Assembly (NCBI RefSeq): GCF_018986735.1
Contig: NZ_CP065521.1
Location: 806,001-870,000, forward strand
Origin: Schaalia sp. 19OD2882
GTDB taxonomy: Bacteria > Actinomycetota > Actinomycetes > Actinomycetales > Actinomycetaceae
Reading direction: 5' to 3'
Length of the DNA stretch: 64,000 bases
Numbering within the stretch: the first letter of the stretch is position 1; each line of letters opens with the position of its first letter. The notes under the pieces were generated by a model, which did not search any database, was not told where the DNA came from, and was given only the letters and a program-made list of their open reading frames with translations. The translations under genes and the position numbers were made by a program. Below, in pieces: positions 1 through 7,930 of this stretch.

Positions 1-289
1 ACCAGCGCGCCGAGAAGATCCCCGGAGCGCCACCCATGACCTCGACGCTCAGACCCGAGTCGTCGGCGATCGCCGGCAGCCCGGTGAACTCCACCAGGGC
101 GCGGGCCTTGAGCAGGGAGTTCTCCTCGAAAGAGGCTCCGTCCTCGATGGGCTCGGGCGCGCCCAGATCCGACATGCGGGCAATGGTCCCGGCCTCGTAT
201 CCCTGCCACGCGGGCGCCAGGATTGCCTCCAATTCAGAGATCTTGTGGGCGTTGCCGGTGGCGAAGACCAGGCGAGGGCGCACACTCAC
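1..289 (-). CDS. rdgB: RdgB/HAM1 non-canonical purine NTP pyrophosphatase (partial, N-terminal part)
   Basis: The minus strand opens with a GTG and reads [20 protein letters not shown], the signature start of the Ham1/RdgB family (FATGN..K..E), followed by the family motifs ENSLLKA and [10 protein letters not shown]. The family hydrolyses ITP, dITP and XTP to the monophosphates to clean the nucleotide pool. About 96 residues are visible, half the usual length of about 200; the rest lies beyond the window edge. The GTG overlaps the stop of rph as GTGA, so the two are probably translationally coupled. An alternative GTG lies two codons further in. The rph-rdgB pair is a common actinobacterial arrangement. 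Confidence 0.93.
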   Translation of the reverse strand, partial: MSVRPRLVFATGNAHKISELEAILAPAWQGYEAGTIARMSDLGAPEPIEDGASFEENSLLKARALVEFTGLPAIADDSGLSVEVMGGAPGIFSARW

Positions 290-1050
290 AGCGTGACCGT
301 CTCACCCCGGGCCGCCTCCAGGCAGCGTTTTTGCACATCGGCCAACTGCGCATTGCCCAAGGCCGCAAGGTCCAGCAGGGCGCCCAACTCGTCCCGGTCG
401 AAGGGGGCGTGCTCGGCCGTGCCCTGCACCTCGACGAAGGCGCCCGAGCCCACCTGGACGACATTCATGTCGGTGTGGGCGCGCACGTCCTCGACATAGG
501 GCAGGTCCAGCATTGGCGTGCCGTCGATGATGCCCACGGAGATCGCACTGACCGAATCCGTGAGGACCGGGCGGGCGGCCCGCGGGACGATGAGCCCCTC
601 CTGTGTGCCCCAACGCACCGCCTCGGCCAGGGCCACGTAGGCGCCGGTGACGGACGCCGTGCGCGTGCCGCCGTCGGCGCGCAGGACGTCACAGTCCAGG
701 ACGATCGTGTTCTCACCCAGGGCGGCCACGTCCACCACGGCACGCAGGGAGCGTCCGATCAGACGCGAGATCTCCTGGGTGCGCCCACCGACCTTGCCCT
801 TGACGGACTCGCGCTGGGAGCGTTCGGAGGTGGCGCGCGGAAGCATCGCGTACTCGGCAGTCACCCACCCTTGGCCGCTGCCCTTGCGCCACCTGGGAAC
901 GCCTTCGGTCAAGGAGGCGACGCACAGGACGCGTGTGTCGCCGAACTCCACCAGGACGGAACCTTCACCGGTGCCCGACCACCCGCGGGTCAGTCGCACA
1001 GGTCGGAGCTGGTCGGGGGTGCGCCCGTCGGCGCGCGTGTTCGCAGTCAT
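286..1050 (-). CDS. rph: Ribonuclease PH
   Basis: A 254-residue protein, the usual RNase PH length. It has the N-terminal [12 protein letters not shown] block, the core [18 protein letters not shown] stretch and the [19 protein letters not shown] phosphorolytic motif. The enzyme trims the 3' ends of tRNA precursors using inorganic phosphate, as a cytoplasmic hexamer. The ATG at 1050 gives a standard N-terminus. The stop overlaps the GTG of rdgB downstream. nudC diverges from it just upstream, so the 30-odd bases around 1050-1085 must hold both promoters. Confidence 0.96.
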   Translation of the reverse strand: MTANTRADGRTPDQLRPVRLTRGWSGTGEGSVLVEFGDTRVLCVASLTEGVPRWRKGSGQGWVTAEYAMLPRATSERSQRESVKGKVGGRTQEISRLIGRSLRAVVDVAALGENTIVLDCDVLRADGGTRTASVTGAYVALAEAVRWGTQEGLIVPRAARPVLTDSVSAISVGIIDGTPMLDLPYVEDVRAHTDMNVVQVGSGAFVEVQGTAEHAPFDRDELGALLDLAALGNAQLADVQKRCLEAARGETVTL

Positions 1051-1071
1051 GCCCCCACGTTAGCCGGGCGC

Positions 1072-1077
1072 TACCGT
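1072..1077 (+). promoter_or_regulatory. -10 box of nudC, probably leaderless
   Basis: TACCGT lies 7 bases before the ATG at 1085. With normal -10 to start-point spacing, transcription would begin at or next to the A of the ATG, and no Shine-Dalgarno sequence is visible. ispH, ychF, the MFS gene at 51756 and the sulfurtransferase at 57916 show the same geometry. No good -35 hexamer was seen. Confidence 0.5.
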
Positions 1078-1084
1078 GGTCGTC

Positions 1085-2107
1085 ATGGACGCCCGACTGC
1101 CGCTGGCCCGTGGACTGATCGACCCGATGGTTTCCTTCAGGCAGACCTTGGGCGAGACGGACCTCGTGGTGGAGGGGTCGATCGCAGGAGTCCGACGCAT
1201 CGAGTACCTGGTGGTCGGGGACCGTGGAGCGGTTCTCCTGGCCTCGCAACCCGCGAACGGGCGGCAGGTGGGGCTGCTGCGGGGCGGGGCGCAGCTGCGT
1301 GAGATGGTCGCGGGCCGGACCAGTCACGTCCTCGCCCTGGGGGTCACCGCCGAGGGCACCTTCCACGTGGCGCTGCACGTGCCCAGGACCTGCGCTTCGG
1401 CCGGGCCCGGCAGATGTGAGGCCCGCGTCGAAGGCGCCGGCGTGGAGGAGTTCGGGGGCGTGTGGTCCGACCTCAGGCGAGTGGGGCACCTGCTCGGCGA
1501 CGAGGACGCGGCCCTGGCGACCTCGGCCTGCGCATTGGTGGCCTGGCACGGCGAGGTCTCCTTCTGCCAGAGTTGCGGCGCGCCGTCCCACGTCAGTGGC
1601 GGCGGCTGGACGCGCACGTGTTCTGCCTGCGGACGCCTGGAGTACCCCCGGCAGGACCCGGCGGTCATCGCCTTGGTCACCGACGAGGACGATCGTGTGC
1701 TCCTGGCCCACAACACCGCGTGGCGACCGCGCTTCATGTCCCTGCCGGCGGGCTTCGTCGACGCAGGCGAATCACCTGAACGCACGGTGGTGCGGGAACT
1801 GCGTGAGGAGGTGGGCCTGGAGGTCACAGGAGTCGACTACCTGGCGAGCCAACCTTGGCCCTTCCCGCGCTCGATGATGATGGCGTTCCGGGCGCACTTG
1901 GCGCCGGGCAGTGCGCGGACGCCCACACCCGACGGGGTCGAGATCGACAGGGCGTGTTTCCTCAGCCGCAGCGAACTGGTCGAGGCCGTCACCGCCGGTG
2001 ACATCGAACCACCGCGGCCCACGGCCATTGCCCGGGTGGTGCTCGAGGACTGGTTGGGCGGCCCGCTCCCGCCGTGGCCCGCACATGCGCAGGATCCGGC
2101 GACCTGA
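1085..2107 (+). CDS. nudC: NAD(+) diphosphatase / NADH pyrophosphatase (Nudix)
   Basis: A 340-residue NudC-type Nudix hydrolase. Three parts are visible: an N-terminal domain, a four-cysteine zinc ribbon (C161, C164, C179, C182) and a Nudix box at about residues 223-245 starting GFVDAGE and continuing REL-REE-VGL. The NudC-specific SQPWPFPRS motif follows at about residue 255. The family splits NADH or NAD into NMN(H) and AMP and can remove NAD caps from RNA. I chose the ATG at 1085 over the in-frame GTG at 1076 because a -10 box ends 7 bases upstream of it. It is followed by uvrD2, as in mycobacteria. Confidence 0.93.
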   Translation: MDARLPLARGLIDPMVSFRQTLGETDLVVEGSIAGVRRIEYLVVGDRGAVLLASQPANGRQVGLLRGGAQLREMVAGRTSHVLALGVTAEGTFHVALHVPRTCASAGPGRCEARVEGAGVEEFGGVWSDLRRVGHLLGDEDAALATSACALVAWHGEVSFCQSCGAPSHVSGGGWTRTCSACGRLEYPRQDPAVIALVTDEDDRVLLAHNTAWRPRFMSLPAGFVDAGESPERTVVRELREEVGLEVTGVDYLASQPWPFPRSMMMAFRAHLAPGSARTPTPDGVEIDRACFLSRSELVEAVTAGDIEPPRPTAIARVVLEDWLGGPLPPWPAHAQDPAT

Positions 2108-2177
2108 ACCACGGGCGGACGCGACCCGCACCGGGAGGGAGGGTGCAGACGTCGGTGGGGGATGGGATGATCCGACC

Positions 2178-4307
2178 ATGACCCTTCGTGACCCCGAGCA
2201 GCTCCTCGACGCCTTGGACCCTGACCAACGCAAGGTCGCCGTCCAGGTCGCAGGCCCGCTGGCGGTGCTCGCCGGGGCGGGAACCGGCAAGACCCGGGCG
2301 ATCACCTACCGGATCGCCTACGGAGTCGCCACGGGCGCCTTTGACCAGACGAACATCCTGGCGGTGACCTTCACGGCGCGCGCCGCAGCCGAGATGCGCT
2401 CGCGGCTGCGGGACCTCGGGGTCCCGGGCGCCCAGGCGCGCACATTCCACTCCGCCGCCCTGCGTCAACTCCAGTTCTTCTGGCCCGGGGTGGTCGGCGG
2501 ACCGGTCCCCGAGTTGATCCCCCACAAGGCCTCCCTGGTGGCCGCTGCGGCCGCACGGATCGGCATGCGCGTCGACAAGGCACTGGTGCGCGACTTGGCC
2601 GCCGAGATCGAATGGTCGAAGGTGTCCATGGTGGGACCCGAGACCTACGCCGAGCAGATCCGCAGGGACTCGCGCCCCACGCCCTCGGGCACCTCCGTGG
2701 AGGACATGGTGCGTCTGCTGGACGCCTACGAGGACGCCAAGGACGAACGCGGTGTCATCGACTTCGAGGACGTGCTGCTCACCCTGTCGGGCATGATCCA
2801 GGAGCGCCAGGACGTGGCCCGCCGGATCCGCGCCCAGTACCGGACCTTCGTCGTGGACGAGTACCAGGACGTGTCGCGCCTGCAGCAACACCTTCTGGAC
2901 CTGTGGCTGGGGGAGCGCCACGACCTGTGCGTGGTGGGCGATGTCGCCCAGACCATCTACTCCTTCGCGGGGGCCTCATCCGCATACCTGCGCGACTTCC
3001 GGAAGCGCCACAGGGGAGCGAATGTCGTCGAACTCACCCGCGACTACCGCTCGACCCCCCAGGTCGTGGCCGTGGCGAATCGACTCATGGACCATGGGCG
3101 CGCCTCGGGTCCTGTGCGCACTTCGGGCGCCGTGCACCTGACCTCGACCCGCCCACCGGGTTCGGCGGTGCGTTTCTCCACCCACGCCGACGAACGTTCC
3201 GAGGCCGACCACGTGGCCCGGCGCGCACACGAACTCCACGCCCATGGCCTGCCCTGGTCCGCCATTGCCGTCCTGTACCGGACCAACAGTCAGTCGGAAG
3301 TTCTCGAACAGGCTCTGTCCGAGGTGGGCGTGCCCTTCGTCGTCAAGGGCGGCACACGATTCTTCGACCGCGAAGAAGTCCAACGCGCGATGCTCGCCCT
3401 GCGCCGCCACGCTCTGGCGCATGCCGTCGTCGACAACGCCGTCGCCACCACGACCCGCGACCAGGACGCCGAGGCCTCCACCAAGCCCCAGGACACGCTG
3501 GTCGACCTGGTCGAGGAAGCCCTGTCCGTCCTCGGATGGGCACCGCAGGCCCCTGTGGCCGGCGGTGCCGTGCGCGAGAGGTGGGACAACCTCACCGCCA
3601 TCGTCGAACTGGCCCGCGCGAAACCGGATCTCACGCTGGCGCAATTCGTCGAGGAATTGGCCGAACGCTCCCGCGCCCAGGCGGCCCCCACTGTCGAGGG
3701 CGTCACCCTGACCACCCTGCACACCGCCAAGGGCCTGGAATGGGACGCGGTCTTCCTGGTCGGCGCCTCCGAAGGGCTGCTCCCGATCTCGATGGCGACC
3801 ACTCCTGAAGCGCGTGAGGAGGAACGCCGACTGCTCTATGTCGGCATCACCCGGGCCCGCGACCACCTGGAGATCTCCTGGGCCAAGGCCAGGGGCGAGG
3901 GCGGACGCGCCAACAGGAAACGTTCCAGCCTGCTCCACGGGATCTGGCCGGAGCAGGAGTCCTCCGGACGGGGCCGTGGGCGTGCGGGCGAGGCCGCCCC
4001 CTCCCGCAAGAAGAACCGCGCGCGCATCAACGAGGAGTTCGAAAAGGAGAACTCCCCGCAGGTCGTGGCCCTGTTCGAACGCATGCGGCAATGGAGACTC
4101 GACCTCTCACGCCAACTCGGTGTTCCTCCCTTCGCGGTCCTCACCGACCAGACGCTTCGGGACGTGGCCGTGGCCGGCCCGCGCACGCTCACCCAATTGC
4201 GGGTCATCAAAGGCATCGGAGAGGTCAAACTCGACAGATTCGGCGCGCCGCTGCTGGCGCTCATCCGAGGCGAGGAGCCCGCTTCACCCGCCGACGAGGA
4301 CGGCTGA
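2178..4307 (+). CDS. uvrD2: UvrD2-type SF1 DNA helicase with C-terminal HRDC domain
   Basis: A 709-residue superfamily 1A helicase. Walker A AGAGTGKT is at about residues 32-39, motif II VVDEYQD at about 225, GDVAQTIYSFAGA follows, and the late motifs TLHTAKGLEWDAVFLVG and LLYVGITRARDHLEISWAKA are present. The last 70 or so residues form an HRDC domain (from FERMRQWRLDLSRQLGVPPF), which marks the actinobacterial UvrD2 class rather than UvrD1/PcrA. The role is DNA unwinding in repair. The ATG at 2178 starts at the conserved N-terminus (LDALDPDQRKV); longer in-frame readings upstream run into nudC in another frame. Its last 24 bases overlap the convergent gene at 4284. Confidence 0.94.
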   Translation: MTLRDPEQLLDALDPDQRKVAVQVAGPLAVLAGAGTGKTRAITYRIAYGVATGAFDQTNILAVTFTARAAAEMRSRLRDLGVPGAQARTFHSAALRQLQFFWPGVVGGPVPELIPHKASLVAAAAARIGMRVDKALVRDLAAEIEWSKVSMVGPETYAEQIRRDSRPTPSGTSVEDMVRLLDAYEDAKDERGVIDFEDVLLTLSGMIQERQDVARRIRAQYRTFVVDEYQDVSRLQQHLLDLWLGERHDLCVVGDVAQTIYSFAGASSAYLRDFRKRHRGANVVELTRDYRSTPQVVAVANRLMDHGRASGPVRTSGAVHLTSTRPPGSAVRFSTHADERSEADHVARRAHELHAHGLPWSAIAVLYRTNSQSEVLEQALSEVGVPFVVKGGTRFFDREEVQRAMLALRRHALAHAVVDNAVATTTRDQDAEASTKPQDTLVDLVEEALSVLGWAPQAPVAGGAVRERWDNLTAIVELARAKPDLTLAQFVEELAERSRAQAAPTVEGVTLTTLHTAKGLEWDAVFLVGASEGLLPISMATTPEAREEERRLLYVGITRARDHLEISWAKARGEGGRANRKRSSLLHGIWPEQESSGRGRGRAGEAAPSRKKNRARINEEFEKENSPQVVALFERMRQWRLDLSRQLGVPPFAVLTDQTLRDVAVAGPRTLTQLRVIKGIGEVKLDRFGAPLLALIRGEEPASPADEDG

Positions 4308-5333
4308 GCGCACTTTCTCGAACACCTGCGCCCCCGCGCCACCTTGCGCGCCCCGACTGAGGGGCTCGCGTGCACCGACTCCTGTGCGGCGGGCCTTTTC
4401 GCGCCGGACGGGGAAGGGGGTCCCGAGCGCTCCGCAGCGACACCTGGCGTGGGCGACGATCCGAGAGCTCCTCGCCTCGCCGTCCTCGCCCACCCGGACA
4501 AGCAGCCCGCCCCAGGTGGTGGGGGCGCGTCCGCCCAACCGATGCGCACCCGTGATCGCCAGCAGGGCGCGCGCCGCCTCCAGGGCGGCGACCTGCCTGC
4601 GGGCGGGACCGGGCCGAGCCACCCGCCACTCCTCCAGCTCCAGGCGGTCCAGCGGATGCCGCGGCTCGGCCTCGGTGATGGACAACTCCCAGCAATGGGC
4701 GCACGGAGTGTGCCCCGGCACGACCAGTGGCCCGATGACGGTGCTGGCCTCGTCGTGGGTGAGGAGCAGGTGGGGCACCTCCTGCTCGACCAGCGCACCC
4801 GTTCGGACCTGGTCGACGATGCGCTCGCGGGTGACCAGGACGATGTCCGCATGCGACATGCGTCCCCACGTGACATCCGGCATTCGAGGGGCCAGGCACG
4901 CCGAGGCTGCGCGCCCGCGAGCCTGACCCAGGCAGGGCACGCCGAGGAATTCCTGGAGGCTGCGGTCGGCGGGGGCGTGGTCGGCCAGGTGCACGTGCAG
5001 GTCGCAGACCTCGCGCAGAAGGGGCAGGACACCCAATGAGGTCGGGTCGACTCCGTCGAGGAGCAGGCGCAAGGCGGGCCGGGCGTCCTCACTAGCCAGG
5101 AGTCCCGCCTGGTGCAGACGCAGGCGCAGGGGTTCGAGGGCCGGAGTCGGGGCCGGAGCGGGGGGAGGGATTCGCCCGAGATCGGCAGGTTGGGCGGCGC
5201 GAGCGGCCTCGAGCAGCCACTGTCTTTCATCGGGGGTGGGCGAGTGCAGCAGGAGCCTTCGGGTGGGGTCTGCACCCACGAGGAGGGCGCCGTGGGAGCG
5301 GGCAAGGATTGCGGTGCCGGGTGTCAGGTTCAT
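4284..5333 (-). CDS. Orphan ThiF/TOMM cyclodehydratase-like protein
   Basis: A 349-residue protein. Around residue 215 it has IGPLVVPGHTPCAHCWEL, which matches the PG-x-TPC-x-x-C hallmark of the ocin-ThiF-like (E1-like) half of azole-forming cyclodehydratases. A C-terminal CRCG pair could complete a zinc site. The N-terminal half is Ala/Pro/Leu-rich and poorly conserved. No YcaO partner, dehydrogenase or precursor peptide is nearby, so a role in making a modified peptide is unproven. It converges on uvrD2 with a 24-base overlap. Homologues beside uvrD2 are, as I recall, common in actinobacteria, which suggests a housekeeping or regulatory role. The function is not known to me. Confidence 0.65.
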   Translation of the reverse strand: MNLTPGTAILARSHGALLVGADPTRRLLLHSPTPDERQWLLEAARAAQPADLGRIPPPAPAPTPALEPLRLRLHQAGLLASEDARPALRLLLDGVDPTSLGVLPLLREVCDLHVHLADHAPADRSLQEFLGVPCLGQARGRAASACLAPRMPDVTWGRMSHADIVLVTRERIVDQVRTGALVEQEVPHLLLTHDEASTVIGPLVVPGHTPCAHCWELSITEAEPRHPLDRLELEEWRVARPGPARRQVAALEAARALLAITGAHRLGGRAPTTWGGLLVRVGEDGEARSSRIVAHARCRCGALGTPFPVRREKARRTGVGAREPLSRGAQGGAGAQVFEKVRSAVLVGG

Positions 5334-5505
5334 GGTCTCCCCATCCCTTCAATATTGATGAATGCAGTATGCGTCGGTTCATGTCATTACGGAAGGGAAT
5401 TGGGAGTTCCTGTGGACAAGCGAGCGCCGTGAGGCGTGCGACGCACTGAGGACATGCCGGGCAACTCGTGCTGCGAGATTGCGGACGAACAGGCACCATT
5501 TGCTC

Positions 5506-6291
5506 ATGGCCTCCACCTCCGGACCCTCGCGTCCTCGTCCGCCCAGGCGCTCGGCGCGCCAGGGCGGATCCGGCGCGCCCGGAACCCCCTCGGCCGGCCG
5601 CACCGGCCGGACCCCACGAGCCGTGGGCGCCCTCGATTCCGAGGGTCGTCCCGTGCGCGCCACGCCCCGCACTCGCCCCCAGGGCGGCGAAGGCGATGCC
5701 GCCGAGCGTGCCGCGCGCCGCATCCGGGAGGCCGGGAAGCGCCGCCGTGCCCGACGCGAAAGAGCCTCGACCGGTCCCGACCTTGCCACCACCTTCGACT
5801 TCGGCGGCGTGGAGATCTCCGTACGCTTCCTCGGCATCGCCCTGCTCGCAGGGTTCCTGGCCCTCATGCTGGTGCCCTCACTGTTCCAGTGGTGGAGTCA
5901 GGAACAGGAACTGCGGCGCATCACCACCCAGGTCGATGCGGCAAGTGAACGCAACGCCAAGTTGCAGGAGCAGTTGGAACTGTGGCAGGACCCGGAATTC
6001 GTCGCCTCCCAGGCCCGTGAACGCCTTGGATACGTCAAACCCGGCGAGACCCAGTACACCGTCGTCGACCCCGGCAAGGAGTACCTCGACCAGGCTCGGG
6101 TCGCCGCCGCTGCCGACGAAGGACCTGCCCGCCCATGGCTGCAGGTCGTCGCACTGTCCATCCAGTCCGCCGACAGCACTCTCGAACGCCCCGACCTGCT
6201 CACCCATGGGCAGTCCGGCAGCGCACAGAGCGGCCCCTCCGGCGCCTCGACCGGCCAAAGCGCCCAGGCGCCCCAGTCGGACGCCCAGTGA
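5506..6291 (+). CDS. Septum formation initiator, DivIC/FtsB family
   Basis: A 261-residue bitopic membrane protein. It has a long basic, Pro/Arg-rich cytoplasmic N-terminus (about 105 residues), one transmembrane helix at about 108-127 (FLGIALLAGFLALMLVPSLF), then an extracellular coiled coil (QEQELRRITTQVDAASERNA) and the family motif QDPEFVASQARERLGYVKPG. This fold scaffolds the FtsL/FtsQ divisome complex. The gene starts divIC-DUF501-ppx, the usual order downstream of eno in actinobacteria; eno itself is not here. The ATG at 5506 is the first start that leaves the basic tail intact, and starts further upstream fall in the intergenic region. Confidence 0.88.
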   Translation: MASTSGPSRPRPPRRSARQGGSGAPGTPSAGRTGRTPRAVGALDSEGRPVRATPRTRPQGGEGDAAERAARRIREAGKRRRARRERASTGPDLATTFDFGGVEISVRFLGIALLAGFLALMLVPSLFQWWSQEQELRRITTQVDAASERNAKLQEQLELWQDPEFVASQARERLGYVKPGETQYTVVDPGKEYLDQARVAAAADEGPARPWLQVVALSIQSADSTLERPDLLTHGQSGSAQSGPSGASTGQSAQAPQSDAQ

Positions 6292-6319
6292 CACCCCGCC
6301 CCCATCGCCAGGAGCCCCG

Positions 6320-6841
6320 ATGAACCAGCCCGTCGACCATCCCGCATGGGACCCCGCAACCCCCGAGGACCTCGCCATCCTGCGCGAACAACTCGACCGA
6401 GTCCCCCGCGGAGTCGTCGGCATCGGCGCCCGCAGGAGCGACGGGCGCCCCACCGTGGTCGTCACCGCCCCCAGGCTGGAGGACGGCACCCCCTTCCCGA
6501 CGACCTTCTACCTCACCGACCCTGACGCGATCTACGCCTGCTCGGTGCTCGAGGCCGAGAAGGTCATGGAGGACCTCAATCGCTGGCTGGCCGAGGACCC
6601 GCGGGCCATGGCCGCCCACGCCCGCGCCCACGAGGACTACATCGCACGTCGCCGAAGCCTGGGTGAAGTCCCGCAGATCGACGGGATCTCCGCAGGGGGC
6701 ATGCCGAACAGGGTCAAGTGCTTGCATGCGCTGCTCGCTCACTCCCTTGTCGCAGGCCCCGGAGTCAACGTCGTGGGGGATCGTGCGCTGGAGATCATCG
6801 TCGAGCGAGGACTGTGGACCCTGGAGGCGGCCGGGCGCTGA
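6320..6841 (+). CDS. DUF501 family protein
   Basis: A 173-residue protein of the DUF501 family, recognised by the block GGMPNRVKCLHALLAHSL near the C-terminus and by the invariable position between divIC and ppx. The biochemical function is unknown. Starting 28 bases after divIC and ending 35 bases before ppx, it is almost certainly part of the same transcript. The upstream GGAG (about 6311) is a plausible ribosome-binding site for the ATG at 6320. Confidence 0.88.
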   Translation: MNQPVDHPAWDPATPEDLAILREQLDRVPRGVVGIGARRSDGRPTVVVTAPRLEDGTPFPTTFYLTDPDAIYACSVLEAEKVMEDLNRWLAEDPRAMAAHARAHEDYIARRRSLGEVPQIDGISAGGMPNRVKCLHALLAHSLVAGPGVNVVGDRALEIIVERGLWTLEAAGR

Positions 6842-6876
6842 CCGGCGCCGAGCCCGCTGTGTGGGACGATTGCCCC

Positions 6877-7842
6877 ATGACGAGAATCGCCGCCATCGAC
6901 TGTGGCACCAACTCCATCCGCCTGCTGGTGGCCGATGCCGACAGCCGGGATGGTCGCCCGGTCCTGCATGACCTGACCCGCCAGATGCGCATCGTGCGCC
7001 TGGGGCAGGGAGTCGACCGCAGCGGCGTGCTGGCCCCGGAGGCGATCGAACGCACCATGACCGCCGTGCGCGAGTACAAGGGGATCATCGACGAATTCGG
7101 CTGCCGGGCCCTGCGATTCGTGTCGACCTCGGCCGTGAGGGACGCCTCGAACCGCGAAGACTTCATCGGCGCCGTGGTGCAGGTGCTCGGCATCGAACCC
7201 GAGGTGGTGCCCGGCCACGAGGAGGCCGCACTGTCCTTCGCGGGGGCCGTTTCCGGCGTGGCCCCCCGGTGGCCGCGCCCCCTCATGGTCGTCGACATCG
7301 GCGGCGGCTCCACCGAACTGGTCCTGGGGCGGACCTCGGTGGACTGCGCGATCTCAGTGGACATGGGGTCGGTGCGGGTCACCGAGAAGTTCTTCCACGA
7401 CTGCCACCCCGAGGCAGGCATTCCCGCCGCCGCCGAGGCCCGGGCCATCACATGGATCGACGAGCGCCTGGACGAGGCCGCCGCCGTGGTCGACCTGACG
7501 AAGGTGGGCACCCTGGTCGGGGTGGCGGGCACGGTCACCACCGTCACCGCCCAGGCCTTGGGGCTGGTGGACTACCAACCCAGTCGCATCGACGGCGCCG
7601 TGCTCACCCTGGAGGAGATCCGCAAGGCCGTGCGATTCATGGTGGATGAGCCGGTGTCCGTCAAGGCGGCACTGGGGTTCATGCCCCGGGGGCGGGCCGA
7701 TGTCATCGCCGGCGGTGCCCTGATCTGGTCCCGCATCGTCGAGCGGGTGGCCGCAGCAACCGGCGGGCAGGGGCGCGGCATCGACCGCGTCCTGACCTCC
7801 GAGCACGACATCCTGGACGGTATCGCCCTGTCGCTGCTGTGA
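6877..7842 (+). CDS. Ppx/GppA exopolyphosphatase family phosphatase
   Basis: A 321-residue protein of the ASKHA fold. The phosphate-1 motif DCGTNSIRLLVAD is at residues 7-19, the phosphate-2 block VVDIGGGSTELVLG is central, and AGTVTTVTA follows. It is the short form (no C-terminal HD domain) typical of actinobacterial Ppx1/Ppx2, which release phosphate from polyphosphate or hydrolyse pppGpp. It is last in the divIC-DUF501-ppx transcript and stops 14 bases before a tRNA gene. Confidence 0.92.
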   Translation: MTRIAAIDCGTNSIRLLVADADSRDGRPVLHDLTRQMRIVRLGQGVDRSGVLAPEAIERTMTAVREYKGIIDEFGCRALRFVSTSAVRDASNREDFIGAVVQVLGIEPEVVPGHEEAALSFAGAVSGVAPRWPRPLMVVDIGGGSTELVLGRTSVDCAISVDMGSVRVTEKFFHDCHPEAGIPAAAEARAITWIDERLDEAAAVVDLTKVGTLVGVAGTVTTVTAQALGLVDYQPSRIDGAVLTLEEIRKAVRFMVDEPVSVKAALGFMPRGRADVIAGGALIWSRIVERVAAATGGQGRGIDRVLTSEHDILDGIALSLL

Positions 7843-7856
7843 ATCGCCCCTGACCA

Positions 7857-7930
7857 GCCCCCATGGCCCAATTGGCAGAGGCAGCCGACTTAAAATCGGT
7901 CAAGTGTCGGTTCGAACCCGACTGGGGGCA
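7857..7930 (+). tRNA. tRNA with UAA anticodon (tRNA-Leu by anticodon), short variable loop
   Basis: A clover-leaf can be folded by eye. The acceptor stem pairs 7857-7863 with 7923-7929, discriminator A is at 7930, and the T-arm has stem 7906-7910/7918-7922 with loop TTCGAAC. The anticodon stem is 7884-7888/7896-7900 with loop CTTAAAA, giving anticodon TAA at 7891-7893. The CCA end is not fully encoded (CCG follows). The variable loop is only five bases (CAAGT), whereas bacterial tRNA-Leu normally has a long variable arm, so the Leu assignment rests on the anticodon alone. Confidence 0.85.

Noticed and set aside
5334-5505. AT-richer stretch (around 5349-5370) considered as a riboswitch or small RNA
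   Set aside because: No conserved RNA motif or terminator-like fold could be recognised; it is more simply the promoter region of the two divergent genes.
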